In this document: piece after piece, positions 26,275-40,870 of the stretch | Layout of the letters: each line of letters opens with the position of its first letter | How positions within the stretch are numbered: the stretch's first letter is position 1 | NCBI RefSeq assembly: GCF_014196835.1 | Contig: NZ_JACIEK010000001.1 | Span: 1,190,283-1,254,282, forward strand | Direction of reading: 5' to 3' | DNA: 64,000 bases | Origin: Aureimonas pseudogalii | Lineage (GTDB): Bacteria; Pseudomonadota; Alphaproteobacteria; Rhizobiales; Rhizobiaceae | Notes under the pieces: generated by a model | Seen by the model: the letters and a program-made list of their open reading frames with translations, nothing else | What the model was told of the DNA's origin: nothing | Databases searched by the model: none | Made by a program: the position numbers and the translations under genes

Positions 26275-27162
26275 ATGACCCGCTACGACATTCGCCTGCG
26301 CATCGCCTACCACTATCCCGGACACGTGAAGGACGCCCGCCACATCCTGCGCGTCACGCCGCGCGAGATCGGCGGACAGCGGCTGGAGCGCGCCAGCCTC
26401 GAGATCGATCCCGTGCCGGCGGAACTCGCCAGCGAGCCCGACTTCTTCGGCAATGCCTGCGAGCATCTCTTGATCCACCAGCCGCACGACGAGCTGGCGA
26501 TCGAGCTAAAGGTGCGGCTCGCCGTCGAGCGGCCGGCGCCTGATCTCGGCATGACGCCCTCGGTGGCTGCGATCTCGGCTCTCGCCGCCGCTGCGCGCGA
26601 TCCCGGCGGCGACAGCCCGATCCATTTCCTCGGCGGAGGCCGCCTCGTCGCCCCCTCGCCCGAAATAGGCGCCTATCTGCGTGAGACCCTTGCGCCGGAC
26701 GCGCCCGTAGCCGAGGCGATGCTGGCGCTCGCGCGGCGCATCAAGGCCGAGTTCCGCTTCCAGTCCGGCGTCTCGACCATCACCACCACCGTCGCCGAGA
26801 CCTTCGAGCAGCGACGCGGCGTCTGCCAGGACTTCTCGCATCTGATGATCGCGGGTCTTCGGGCCTGCGGGCTGCCGGCGCGCTACGCGAGCGGCTTCCT
26901 GCGCACCGAGCCGCCGCCCGGCCGCCCACGGCTGGAAGGCGCCGACGCGATGCACGCCTGGGTCGAGGTGTGGACCGGCGAGGACGTCGGCTGGATGGGC
27001 TTCGACCCGACGAACGGGTGCCTGGCCAGCGAGGATCACGTGCTCGTCGCCGTCGGGCGCGACTACGGCGACGTCGCGCCGATCGACGGGGTTCTCATCA
27101 CCTCCGGCCCGCAGAAGCACCGCCATTCCGTCGACATGGTCGAGGTGGTCGATCCCCGATGA
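26275..27162 (+). CDS. Transglutaminase family protein (second copy)
   Basis: A 295-residue protein with the bacterial transglutaminase N-terminal domain (YDIRLRIAYHYPGHVKDA, residues about 4-85) and a compact transglutaminase core. The complete triad is visible: Cys in RRGVCQDFSHLM, His in DAMHAWVEVW and Asp in GFDPTNG. There is no DUF2126 part, unlike the first gene of the operon. Spacing to the ATP-grasp/alpha-E gene is 7 bp, so it belongs to the same transcript. These proteins more often act as peptidases or amidases than as cross-linkers. A role in maturing the product of the neighbouring ATP-grasp ligase is inference. Confidence 0.92.
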   Translation: MTRYDIRLRIAYHYPGHVKDARHILRVTPREIGGQRLERASLEIDPVPAELASEPDFFGNACEHLLIHQPHDELAIELKVRLAVERPAPDLGMTPSVAAISALAAAARDPGGDSPIHFLGGGRLVAPSPEIGAYLRETLAPDAPVAEAMLALARRIKAEFRFQSGVSTITTTVAETFEQRRGVCQDFSHLMIAGLRACGLPARYASGFLRTEPPPGRPRLEGADAMHAWVEVWTGEDVGWMGFDPTNGCLASEDHVLVAVGRDYGDVAPIDGVLITSGPQKHRHSVDMVEVVDPR

Positions 27163-27270
27163 GCTTGCGGCGTTAACCCGCGCTTCACCATCTGCGTCAA
27201 AGGTGCCGTGTGGTAAGGGAACATTGGCGATTGAACGCGCAGGTTGTCGGGGTCAACGGCGAAGCGGCTC

Positions 27271-28443
27271 ATGCAGATCGATGTTCCCACCCTCTACTGC
27301 CTGATCATCGGCACCACGGCGACGGCGGCTGCGCTGACCTACTGGGAGCGCCGGACCAATACGGCGCACCGGCGCGAGCTTGGTCTCTGGGCGCTCGGCT
27401 ACCTGCTGATCTCGGTCGGATGCGCGCTCCGCATTTCCGCCGTCGCCCTGCCGATCTTCCTGGGGATCGGCCTGTCCAACGTGGCGGTCTGCGCCGGATA
27501 CGCCGCCATCGCTGCGGGCACGCTGAGCTTTCTCGACAGGCCCGCGCATCGGCTCTGGACGGCTGTCTTCGCTGTGCTCGTGGCGGCTTGGCTCGCGAAG
27601 GGAACGGATCTCTCCATCGCCACGCGAATCGTCGTGACGTCGCTGCCCGTCGCGGTCGTGATGCTCGCGGTGAGCGCAGCGTTGCTGCGCCGACACGCCG
27701 ACGTCAAGCCCCTGCCCTCGCAGCGCCTCGCCGCGACCCTCTTCGCATTCCACGGTACGTTCTTCGCGGTCCGCGCCCTTGTCACCGCCCTCTGGCCGGG
27801 CACCGAGATCGCGCTCTGGAGCACCAACATCATGCTCACGATGTTCGAAGGTGTGCTCTGGTCGGTGTCGGCGCCGATGACGCTGCTCGTGCTCGTGCGC
27901 GAGAAGACGGAGCGCCAGCTCCTGGAGGCCTCGCAGATCGACTACCTGACCGGGCTCGACAATCGCCGCGGCCTCGTGCGCAAGGCCGAACGCGCCTTTG
28001 CGCAGTCTCTTGCGGCAGACCGACCTCTGGTCCTCGTGATCTTCGATCTCGACCACTTCAAGTCGATCAACGATCGCTACGGACACCAGACCGGCGACCG
28101 CGTCCTCGAACTCTTCAGCCGCGTTGCGGAAGCCGAGATGCGCCCGCAGGACATTCTGGCGCGGCTCGGCGGCGAGGAGTTCGCCGTCCTGTTTCCGGCC
28201 ACCGAGCCCGACGCGGCCCGCAGCATTGCCGTGCGCATCTGCCGGCAGTTCGCCGCAACGGTGGCGGAGCCGGACGGCATGAACATCAAGGCGACCGCGA
28301 GCGCCGGCCTCGCCGGCACGCAAGCCGCGGCGCGCACGCTCGACGACCTGATGATGGCGGCCGACCGGGCGCTCTACCGCGCCAAGGAACTCGGGCGCGA
28401 CCGGATCGAACAGGCCGCTCCGCGCGAGGCGATCGCGGCCTGA
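27271..28443 (+). CDS. Membrane-anchored diguanylate cyclase (GGDEF domain)
   Basis: A 390-residue inner-membrane protein. About six or seven hydrophobic helices occupy residues 1-205, without a recognised sensor family. The GGDEF domain spans about 225-385: DYLTGLDNRRGL, FDLDHFKSINDRYGHQTGD and the active-site signature GGEEF. The substrate-binding Asp/Asn residues are intact, so c-di-GMP synthesis is expected. I do not see a clear RxxD inhibitory site before the signature (the preceding segment is RPQDILARL). The ATG at 27271 is used; a TTG at 27244 would add nine residues. A perfect hairpin directly follows the stop. Confidence 0.92.
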   Translation: MQIDVPTLYCLIIGTTATAAALTYWERRTNTAHRRELGLWALGYLLISVGCALRISAVALPIFLGIGLSNVAVCAGYAAIAAGTLSFLDRPAHRLWTAVFAVLVAAWLAKGTDLSIATRIVVTSLPVAVVMLAVSAALLRRHADVKPLPSQRLAATLFAFHGTFFAVRALVTALWPGTEIALWSTNIMLTMFEGVLWSVSAPMTLLVLVREKTERQLLEASQIDYLTGLDNRRGLVRKAERAFAQSLAADRPLVLVIFDLDHFKSINDRYGHQTGDRVLELFSRVAEAEMRPQDILARLGGEEFAVLFPATEPDAARSIAVRICRQFAATVAEPDGMNIKATASAGLAGTQAAARTLDDLMMAADRALYRAKELGRDRIEQAAPREAIAA

Positions 28444-28469
28444 GTCCGTCCGCGTTTCCGCGGACGGAC
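28444..28469. terminator. Bidirectional hairpin between the GGDEF gene and glgB
   Basis: GTCCGTCCGCG (28444-28454) pairs perfectly with CGCGGACGGAC (28459-28469) over a TTTC loop. It sits in the 34-bp gap between two convergent genes, so it can serve both. It has no U-tract on either side. Confidence 0.65.
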
Positions 28470-28477
28470 GACCCGTC

Positions 28478-30762
28478 TCAGACGGCGCCTTCCGCCACCG
28501 CGCTCTCGCGCGGCGCAACCGTGGTCTCCGTCGGCTCGTGCGTGATGCCCGCGCTGGCCGCACGGCGTGGCACGAAGACCACCGTCGCGAGCGGGGGCAA
28601 CGTCACGGACACCGAATAGGGCCGGCCGTTGGCATGGATCGCCTCGGCTTCGACGCCGCCCATGTTGCCGACGTTGGAGCCCGCATAGATCTCGGCGTCG
28701 GTATTGAGCGCCTCCTCCCAGAAGCCCCCATGCGGCACGCCGATCCGGTAGCCGTGGTGGACGTTGGGCGTGAAGTTGCAGACCACGAGCGCCGCGCCCC
28801 CATGCTTGTCCTTGCGCAGATAGGCCAGGACCGACTGATCGACATTGGACGTGTCCACCCATTCGAAGCCGTGCGGATCGCAATCGTTCTCGTAGAGGGC
28901 GGGAACGCCGCGATACAGCGTGTTGAGATCGCGCACGAGGCGCTGCACGCCCTTGTGCTCCGGCTGGTCGAGCAGGTGCCAGTCCAGCGACTGGTCGTGG
29001 TTCCATTCCGCCGCCTGCCCGAACTCGCCGCCCATGAAGAGCAGCTTCTTGCCGGGATGGGTCCACATGAACCCGTAGTAGCAGCGGAGGTTGGCGAACT
29101 TCTGCCACCGGTCGCCCGGCATCTTGCCGAGGATAGAGCCCTTGCCGTAGACGACCTCGTCGTGGCTGAGCGGCAGCAGGAAGTTCTCGGAATAGGCGTA
29201 GACCATTCCGAACGTCATGTGGTGCAGGTGGTACTTCCGGTTGATCGGGTCTTCCTGCATGAAGTGCAGCGTGTCGTGCATCCAGCCCATGTTCCACTTG
29301 AAGTGGAAGCCGAGCCCGCCCGCATAGGTCGGACGCGAGACGTTCGGGAAGGACGTCGATTCCTCGGCATGGGTGGTGGCGTTCGGAAAGAGCGAGCCGA
29401 CCTGCTCGTTCGTCTCCTTCAGGAAGGCCATCGCCTCGAGATTCTCGCGCCCGCCATGGATGTTGGGCTCCCACTCGCCGTGACTGCGCGAGTAGTCGAG
29501 ATAGAGCATCGAGGCCACCGCATCGACGCGCAACCCGTCGACATGGAACCGGTCGAGCCAATAGAGGCCGTTGGCGACGAGGTAGTTCTTCACCTCGGTC
29601 CGCCCGTAGTCGTAGATCAGCGTGTTCCAGTCCTTGTGGAAGCCGCGGCGTGGGTCGGCGTGCTCGTAGAGCGAGGTGCCGTCGAAGCGGCCGAGACCGT
29701 GGACGTCGGTCGGGAAATGGCCGGGCACCCAATCGAGGAGCACGCCGATATCGGCCCCGTGCAGGGCGTCGACGAGGCGCGCGAAGCCTTCCGGCGTGCC
29801 GTAGCGCGCGGTCGGCGCGAAGAGGCCGATCGGCTGGTAGCCCCAGGATCCGTAGAACGGATGCTCGGAGACCGGCATGAACTCCACATGGGTGAAGCAC
29901 ATCTCGCGGACGTAATCGACCAGCTCCTTCGCAAGTGCGTCGTAGTCGAGGAAGCTGTCGCCGTCGCCCCGCTTCCAGGAGCCCAGATGCACCTCGTAGA
30001 CCGACACCGGCTTCGAGGCGTCCTGCCAGTCGGCGGACTTGGCCCGGAAGGCGTCGTCCTGCCACTCGTGCTGCACGAGACCGTCAACGATCGAGGCGGT
30101 GGACGGCGCCAGTTCCTGACGGAAGCCCACGGGATCGGCCTTCAGCGGCAGGATCTCGCCATGCGGACCGACGATCTCGAACTTGTAGACCTCGCCGCGC
30201 GCCAGCGAAGGCACAAAGAGCTCGAAGACGCCGGCCTCGATGCGCTTGCGCATCACGTGACGGCGCCCGTCCCAGGCGTTGAAATTGCCGACCACCGAGA
30301 CGCGACGCGCGTCGGGCGCCCAGACCGCGAAGGCGACGCCCTCGACGCCGTCCAGCGTGCGCGGATGCGCGCCGAGCTTCTCGTAGAGTTTGTAGTGGGT
30401 GCCCTCGGCCATCAGGTAGGCGTCGAGATCGGAGAGGATCGTGCCGAAGCGGTAGGGATCCTCCTCCTCCCAGGTCACCTCGCCATGGGTGAATCGGAAG
30501 CGGTGGACGGGCATGTCTCCGGCAACGAAGCCGGAGAAGAGACCTTCGGTGCCGCCTTCTTCCAGCGTGCCGAGCACCGCGCCCTTCGCGTCGATCACCT
30601 CGGCGCGGGTCGCGCCGGGCCGGAACGCGCGGACGATCGATCCGCCCTCGGTGGCGTGGCGCCCCAGCACGCCGAACGGATTCTCGTGCCGCCCGCCGCT
30701 GAGCGCCGCCGCTTCGTCCCCGTGAAGCCGGTGATCGACGGACGCGTGAGAGGAGGTCTGGC

Positions 30763-30766
<4 letters not shown>
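28478..30766 (-). CDS. glgB: 1,4-alpha-glucan branching enzyme
   Basis: A 762-residue GH13 enzyme that introduces alpha-1,6 branches into alpha-1,4-glucans. N-terminal N1 and CBM48 modules ([39 protein letters not shown]) precede the barrel with [47 protein letters not shown] (nucleophile Asp), [11 protein letters not shown] (acid/base Glu) and [14 protein letters not shown]. The gene overlaps the treS-maltokinase stop by 4 bp. It is the last gene of glgE-treS/mak-glgB, the order expected for the GlgE route, in which GlgB branches the linear glucan made by GlgE. Confidence 0.98.
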
Positions 30767-34098
<3,332 letters not shown>

Positions 34099-34172
34099 GA
34101 TGGTCTCTTTCGCGTCGGGGATCCCCTGGCGGGATCGGGCGAAGCTTGCGGAAGGAAGGGGGCGCCGAGGCG

Positions 34173-36227
<2,055 letters not shown>

Positions 36228-36261
36228 GGGCGAACCTTCTCGGGTCATGGTGACGGATCGG

Positions 36262-36293
36262 GCCGGCGGTCATTCACAAGAATGGCCGCCGGC
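36262..36293 (-). terminator. Hairpin between the fumarylacetoacetate hydrolase-family gene and glgE
   Basis: A 13-bp stem with one G-T wobble: 36262-36274 pairs with 36281-36293 over a 6-base loop. It is 80 bases after the stop of the upstream minus-strand gene and 35 bases before the glgE start, so it may end the former or fold in the glgE leader. There is no U-tract. Confidence 0.5.
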
Positions 36294-36373
36294 TGCCTTA
36301 AGGCTAGGAGGGACGACGCGGGAATCCAGTCGCGCGAAGGGGTTTCACGTGACGGCGCCCGCACGAGGTGCGG

Positions 36374-37222
36374 TCAGCGCGACTGCGCGCTCACCATCTG
36401 GCGCTGTTCGCCGAGATGCTCGCTGCCGAGCGTGACGATGTCGCCGTCCTTCAGGAAGACCGGCGGCTTCATGCCGGCGCCGACGCCCGCCGGCGTGCCG
36501 GTGGTGACGACGTCGCCGGGCTCGAGCGCCATGAACTGCGAGACGTAGGAGACGATCGTCCTGAAGTCGAAGATCATGTCGGCCGTGGAGCCGGCCTGCA
36601 TCCGGCGCCCGTTCACGTCGAGCCAGAGGTCGAGCCTGCCGGGGTCGGACAAGGCGTCGGTCGTCACGAGCCAGGGGCCGAGCGGGCCGAAGCCGGGCGC
36701 GCTCTTGCCCTTCAGCCACTGGCCGCCGCGCTCCTTCTGCCAGTTGCGCTCCGACACGTCGTGGCAGAGCGTGAAGCCGGCGACATGGTCGAGCGCCTCG
36801 GCCTCCGACACCTGGAAGCAGCGTTCGCCGATGACGACGGCGACCTCCACCTCCCAGTCGAGCTGCGTCGAGCCGTGGGGAATGACGATCTCGTCGCGTG
36901 GGCCGGCGATCGAGGAAGTCGCCTTGGAGAAGAGCACCGGTTCCTCCGGCGGCTCGGCGCCGGTCTCGCGCGCATGGTCGGCATAGTTCAAGCCGACGGC
37001 GATGAAGTTGCGCGTGCCGCCCACGGGTGGGCCGAGGCGCTGGTTCGGATCGGTCTTCGGCAGGCTCTTGGGGTCGAGCGCCCGGATCTTGGCAAGGCCG
37101 GCCCGCGACAGGGCCTCGCCCGCCAGATCGTCGATCTCCCCGGAGAGATCGCGCAGGCGGAATTCGTCGTCGATCAGACCCGGCTTCTCGGCGCCCACTT
37201 CTCCAAACCGCACAAGCCGCAT
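36374..37222 (-). CDS. Fumarylacetoacetate hydrolase (FAH) family protein
   Basis: A 282-residue metal-dependent enzyme of the FAH superfamily, which includes hydrolases, decarboxylases and acylpyruvases acting on beta-dicarbonyl compounds. The core begins FIAVGLNYADHARETG. The metal-ligand glutamates are in QLDWEVEVAVVIG, FTLCHDVSERNWQ is typical of the catalytic lid region, and GDVVTTGTPAGVG is the conserved C-terminal motif. The N-terminal about 70 residues form the usual FAH N-domain. The start at 37222 has GGAGGG upstream. No aromatic catabolic gene is adjacent, so the substrate is not assignable. Oxaloacetate or fumarylpyruvate-type substrates are plausible by family. Confidence 0.9.
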   Translation of the reverse strand: MRLVRFGEVGAEKPGLIDDEFRLRDLSGEIDDLAGEALSRAGLAKIRALDPKSLPKTDPNQRLGPPVGGTRNFIAVGLNYADHARETGAEPPEEPVLFSKATSSIAGPRDEIVIPHGSTQLDWEVEVAVVIGERCFQVSEAEALDHVAGFTLCHDVSERNWQKERGGQWLKGKSAPGFGPLGPWLVTTDALSDPGRLDLWLDVNGRRMQAGSTADMIFDFRTIVSYVSQFMALEPGDVVTTGTPAGVGAGMKPPVFLKDGDIVTLGSEHLGEQRQMVSAQSR

Positions 37223-37382
37223 CGTCCGCCCTCCGTTGCGAGCCGCCCCCATGACGCCCGCGACATGGGGGGATAAGCCGGAGCCGCGCGCCTCGTTCCC
37301 CGCAGCGCATGCCTTTTTGGTGTTGACTTCGGGCGCACGGGCCATTGAACTGACGATCTGACCCTGACGGAACCCATCCGAT

Positions 37383-37799
37383 ATGGCGCTGAGTGATCTT
37401 GTGAGGTACGGCCTCAGATATGGTCTTTACTATCTCGCGTTGTGGGCTCTGATCGTCCTCGGAGAACTTCTCCTGCCGGGGCTGAAGAATTCCAGCGCGA
37501 ACATCCTCACGATGGCGGCCAGCGCACTTGGCACATTCCATTTCTTCGTCAAAAGTGAGATGCGACTTCCAACGAGTTCTGAATACTGGAGTTTGGTTGG
37601 TGTTAGCGTATTGGTATCGCTCATCATTGAAGTCGCGATTGCATTCGGAATTCTCACTTGGTTTATCGAGCCTTTGCCTGATACCAGTTTCTGGATCATT
37701 GTGTTTGGCCTTGGCGCCGTCTTCAACTCGATAGTCGCAATGACCTGCTACTCCAAGTTCTTCGGGCGGAAGGTTCTGAAACGCGTTCAAAAGGCATAG
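37383..37799 (+). CDS. Small membrane protein, resembles the ABZJ_00895 family
   Basis: A 138-residue protein with four predicted membrane helices (YYLALWALIVLGELLLPG, ANILTMAASALGTFHFF, LVGVSVLVSLIIEVAIAFGIL, FWIIVFGLGAVFNSIVAM) and a short basic tail. Size, helix layout and the G-TFHFFVK segment resemble the ABZJ_00895 family of uncharacterised bacterial membrane proteins; I hold this with moderate confidence. Codon use stands out, with many A/T third positions (for example the stretch around 37580-37640), unlike every neighbour. It is transcribed divergently from the FAH-family gene and convergently to guaD, with no partner gene. Recent acquisition is likely and function is unknown. Confidence 0.75.
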   Translation: MALSDLVRYGLRYGLYYLALWALIVLGELLLPGLKNSSANILTMAASALGTFHFFVKSEMRLPTSSEYWSLVGVSVLVSLIIEVAIAFGILTWFIEPLPDTSFWIIVFGLGAVFNSIVAMTCYSKFFGRKVLKRVQKA

Positions 37800-37931
37800 C
37801 TGATGATGCATCGGACTCGGTTGTAGAAGCCGGATAGGATGCCGGGTCGATGACGACGCCGAAGAGCCGGTCGTCCATCGCGAGTTCGTAGAACAAGCTT
37901 CTTCGGAACCTGCTCCTGGGTTCGACGCGCG

Positions 37932-39347
37932 TCAGGGCGCCTGGACGCTTCCGCCTTCGCCTCTTCCGGATGCGCCCAGCGCCGGCCCCGGCTCGGCGCG
38001 CGGCGGCAGGTCGATGCCCCCGGTGCCGCGCGCATGCACCTTGCGGCCCGCCGCGTAGGTCGAGACGATGGAGCGATCGTCGCCCATCGTCATCAGCACG
38101 AAAAGTTCCTCCTCCAGCGTCTCCACCCGCTCCATGCGGCGGCGCAGCGCGGGCGTGGCGTGGGTGTCGAGGACGACGAGATCGGCCTCGAAGCCCGGCG
38201 CCACCTGCCCGATGCGGTCGCCGTAGCCGATCGCGTCGGCATTGCCGGCCGTCAGCATGTAGAAGGCGGCGTGGCCCGGCAGCGTCTGTCGGCGCAGCGC
38301 CAGCACCTTGTAGCCCTCGGCCGCCGTCGTCAGCATGGAATAGGAGGTGCCGCCGCCGATGTCGGTGGCGATCCCCGTGCGAAGGCCCGCCTCGAGCGCG
38401 GCGTCGCGGTCGAAGAGGCCGGAGCCGAGAAAGAGGTTGGAGGTCGGGCAGAACACCGCCGTCGCGCCGGCCTCCGCCAGCGCGCCCCGCTCGCGCTCGG
38501 AGAGATGGATGCAATGGCCGAACAGCGCCTTGCGCCGCACCAGCCCGTAGCGCTCGTAGACGGCGGTGTAGTCCTTCGACCAGGGAAACAGCTCGGCGAC
38601 GAAGGCGATCTCGCCGGTATTCTCGCAGAGGTGCGTCTGGACGTGCATCGCCGGGTATTCGGCGGCGAGCGCCTGCGTCGCCTCCAGCTGCGCCTCGGTG
38701 GAGGTCGGGGCGAAGCGCGGCGAGATCGCGTAGGCGAGGCGCCCGTTGCCGTGCCAGCGGGCGATCAGCGCCTTCGATTCGTCGTAGCCGCGGCGCGGCG
38801 TGTCGAGCAGGGCCTCGGGCGCGTTGCGGTCCATCATTACCTTGCCAGCGACCATGCGCAGGCCTATCCGCTGGCTCTCGGTGAAGAAGCTCTCCACCGA
38901 TTGCGGATGCGAGGTGCAGAAGGCGACCGCCGTGGTGGTGCCGTTGCGCAAGAGCTCGTGCAGCAGGAAGCGCGAGGCGGCGTCCGCCACCGCCGGGTCG
39001 CCGTAGCGCGTCTCCTCGGGAAAGGTGTAGCGCTGGAGCCATTCCATCAGCTCGGTGCCGTAGGAGCCGACGACCTGCGTCTGTGGCAGGTGCAGATGCG
39101 GATCGACGAAGCCGGCGGTGACGAGGAAGGGCCGGTAGTCGGCGACCGGACAGTCGAGCGCGAGATCGGGCAGGAGCGCGCCGGCCTCGCCCACCGCCTC
39201 GATCAGCCCGTCGCTGATCACCACGAGCCCGTCCTCGATGTAGCGGTGCGAGCCACCCTCGCCGACGCCGAGCGGATGGGCGTGGTAGGTGAGGACGCGC
39301 GCGCGGATGGCCAGCGTGCCGCCGGCGTCGGAAGAGAGGTTCGTCAT
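37932..39347 (-). CDS. guaD: Guanine deaminase
   Basis: A 471-residue zinc amidohydrolase that deaminates guanine to xanthine. Zinc and catalytic motifs are HLHLPQTQVVGSYG (HxH with the guanine-deaminase-typical PQ), MHVQTHLCENTGEI (His and Glu), LFGHCIHLSERE (His), PTSNLFLGSGLFD and TDIGGGTSYSML (catalytic Asp). A Gly/Ala/Pro-rich tail of about 25 residues follows the domain and is probably disordered. It is the last gene of a minus-strand run after puuD, with 24 bp between them. Xanthine produced here feeds the XdhABC genes located upstream in the same cluster. Confidence 0.96.
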   Translation of the reverse strand: MTNLSSDAGGTLAIRARVLTYHAHPLGVGEGGSHRYIEDGLVVISDGLIEAVGEAGALLPDLALDCPVADYRPFLVTAGFVDPHLHLPQTQVVGSYGTELMEWLQRYTFPEETRYGDPAVADAASRFLLHELLRNGTTTAVAFCTSHPQSVESFFTESQRIGLRMVAGKVMMDRNAPEALLDTPRRGYDESKALIARWHGNGRLAYAISPRFAPTSTEAQLEATQALAAEYPAMHVQTHLCENTGEIAFVAELFPWSKDYTAVYERYGLVRRKALFGHCIHLSERERGALAEAGATAVFCPTSNLFLGSGLFDRDAALEAGLRTGIATDIGGGTSYSMLTTAAEGYKVLALRRQTLPGHAAFYMLTAGNADAIGYGDRIGQVAPGFEADLVVLDTHATPALRRRMERVETLEEELFVLMTMGDDRSIVSTYAAGRKVHARGTGGIDLPPRAEPGPALGASGRGEGGSVQAP

Positions 39348-39371
39348 GTGGCGAAGTCTAGCGGCTTGAGG

Positions 39372-40631
39372 TTATGGGCGGTAGACGGCATCGCCGGAGC
39401 GGATCCAGAGCGCCAGCGCGAGGCGCTCCTCCGGCTCCAGCCCGGTGAGGTTGCCGGGCGGCATGGCGTGCGAGCGCACCGCCTGCCGGTCGATGAGCGC
39501 GGCGTTGAGGACGATGTCGCGCTCGGTCTCCAGCAGCACCGCCTTCGGCGCATGGGCGATGCCCGGCCAGTGCGGCTGGCGAGCATGGCACATGGAGCAG
39601 CGCGACTGGACGATCGAGGAGGCCTCCGTGAAGAGCGGCGAGCGGGCGAGCGCCAGCTGCGGATCGGCGGGAAAGTCGAGGCTCTGCGCCGCCGCTGCCG
39701 GCTCCGAGCCCGGCACTGTTCGCCAGCCGGGCGCGCCCGACAGCGTGATGACGAGGGCGAACAGAAGGCCGGCCACCGCCCAGCACCACCAGAGCTGGCG
39801 CCCCGTCTTGTGCATCGTGTTGAAGAAATGGCGCACGAAGGCGCCGATGAGCAGCACCAGCCCGGCGATCGCCCAGTTCCACTGCGTGGCGAAGGCCAAC
39901 GGATAGTGGTTGGAGAGCATGAGGAAGATGACGGGCAGCGTCAGGTAGTTGTTGTGGAGAGAGCGCTGCTTGGCCGCCGCGCCGAGCCGCGGGTCGGGCG
40001 TGCGCCCGGCCTTGAGGTCGGCCACCACGATCGTCTGGTTGGGGATGATGAGCATCGCGACGTTGGCGCTCATGATCGTCGCGATCATCGCGCCGGTGTG
40101 CAGCATGGCGCCGCGCCCGGAGAAGAGCTGGGAGAAGACGAAGCTCGCCGCCACGACATAGAGGAAGAGCGCGCCGAGCAGCGCCGAATCGTTATTCTTC
40201 AGCGGCGACTTGCAGATCGCGTCATAGACCACCCAGCCGAGCGCCAGCCCGGCGACGCCGATCAGCACCGCGCCCCAGGCCGGGAGGTCGGCCACAGTGG
40301 GGTCGATCAGATAGAGATCGGCGCCGAGATAGTAGACGAGGAAGAGGAGCGCCGCGCCCGACAGCCAGGTGGAATAGGCCTCCCATTTGAACCAGGTGAG
40401 GTCTTCCGGCATGTGCGGCGGGGCCACCATGTATTTCTGGATGTTATAGAAGCCGCCGCCATGCACCTGCCAGGCCTCGCCTCCCACGCCCGCCACTGGC
40501 GTGCCGTGCGGCTTGCGGAGCCCGAGGTCGAGGGCGATGAAGTAGAAGGACGACCCGATCCAGGCGATCGCGGTGACGACATGCACCCAGCGCACGCCGA
40601 ACTGCAGCCATTCGGAGAAATAGGTCCACAT
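39372..40631 (-). CDS. puuD: Urate hydroxylase with C-terminal cytochrome c domain
   Basis: A 419-residue inner-membrane protein. About eight hydrophobic helices make up the urate oxidase N-terminal domain (WLQFGVRWVHVVTAIAWIGSSFYFIALDLGL, then VAPPHMPEDLTWFKWEAYSTWLSG). The C-terminal about 100 residues are a periplasmic cytochrome c with a single haem site CSMCH and a distal MPPGNLTG methionine ligand. It oxidises urate to 5-hydroxyisourate and passes electrons to the respiratory chain rather than making hydrogen peroxide. This replaces soluble uricase in the pathway encoded here. A spacer of about 240 bp upstream, before the importer genes, may hold its promoter. Confidence 0.96.
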   Translation of the reverse strand: MWTYFSEWLQFGVRWVHVVTAIAWIGSSFYFIALDLGLRKPHGTPVAGVGGEAWQVHGGGFYNIQKYMVAPPHMPEDLTWFKWEAYSTWLSGAALLFLVYYLGADLYLIDPTVADLPAWGAVLIGVAGLALGWVVYDAICKSPLKNNDSALLGALFLYVVAASFVFSQLFSGRGAMLHTGAMIATIMSANVAMLIIPNQTIVVADLKAGRTPDPRLGAAAKQRSLHNNYLTLPVIFLMLSNHYPLAFATQWNWAIAGLVLLIGAFVRHFFNTMHKTGRQLWWCWAVAGLLFALVITLSGAPGWRTVPGSEPAAAAQSLDFPADPQLALARSPLFTEASSIVQSRCSMCHARQPHWPGIAHAPKAVLLETERDIVLNAALIDRQAVRSHAMPPGNLTGLEPEERLALALWIRSGDAVYRP

Positions 40632-40834
40632 GGGATGGCTCCGAAGCGCCGCCCCCTTGTCGCGGACGCTTCCTCTGGTGATCCGATGCGCCTTCGTCGC
40701 GCCCTCCGCCGTTCAGGAGACGGGAAGGAGGGCAGGCTGTTTCGAGGGGAACGCCGCGCGGGCGGCGGTCCCGATGCTGATGGGATGAGAGCCCGTCTAG
40801 CAAGATCGCGACGGCGGGGTGAGCCGCCAGCGGA

Positions 40835-40854
40835 CCGGCGAGTCGCCTCGCCGG
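40835..40854 (-). terminator. Hairpin after the BMP-family binding-protein gene
   Basis: CCGGCGAG and CTCGCCGG form an 8-bp perfect stem with a TCGC loop, starting 17 bases after the stop at 40871. It has no U-tract. The rest of the spacer (40632-40834) holds no gene I can support and must carry the puuD promoter if puuD-guaD is a separate unit. Confidence 0.45.
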
Positions 40855-40870
40855 CGTCAACGGGGCGCTG

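Noticed and set aside
27210-28619. A 469-codon plus-strand frame overlapping the GGDEF gene
   Set aside because: The GGDEF frame contains all family motifs; the longer one is arginine-rich and shifted by one frame.
37800-37931. Minus-strand continuation with a YELAMDDRLFGVVID-like segment beyond the guaD stop
   Set aside because: I considered a remnant of a mobile or other gene. The piece is short, has no start and shows no family I can name, so I do not annotate it.
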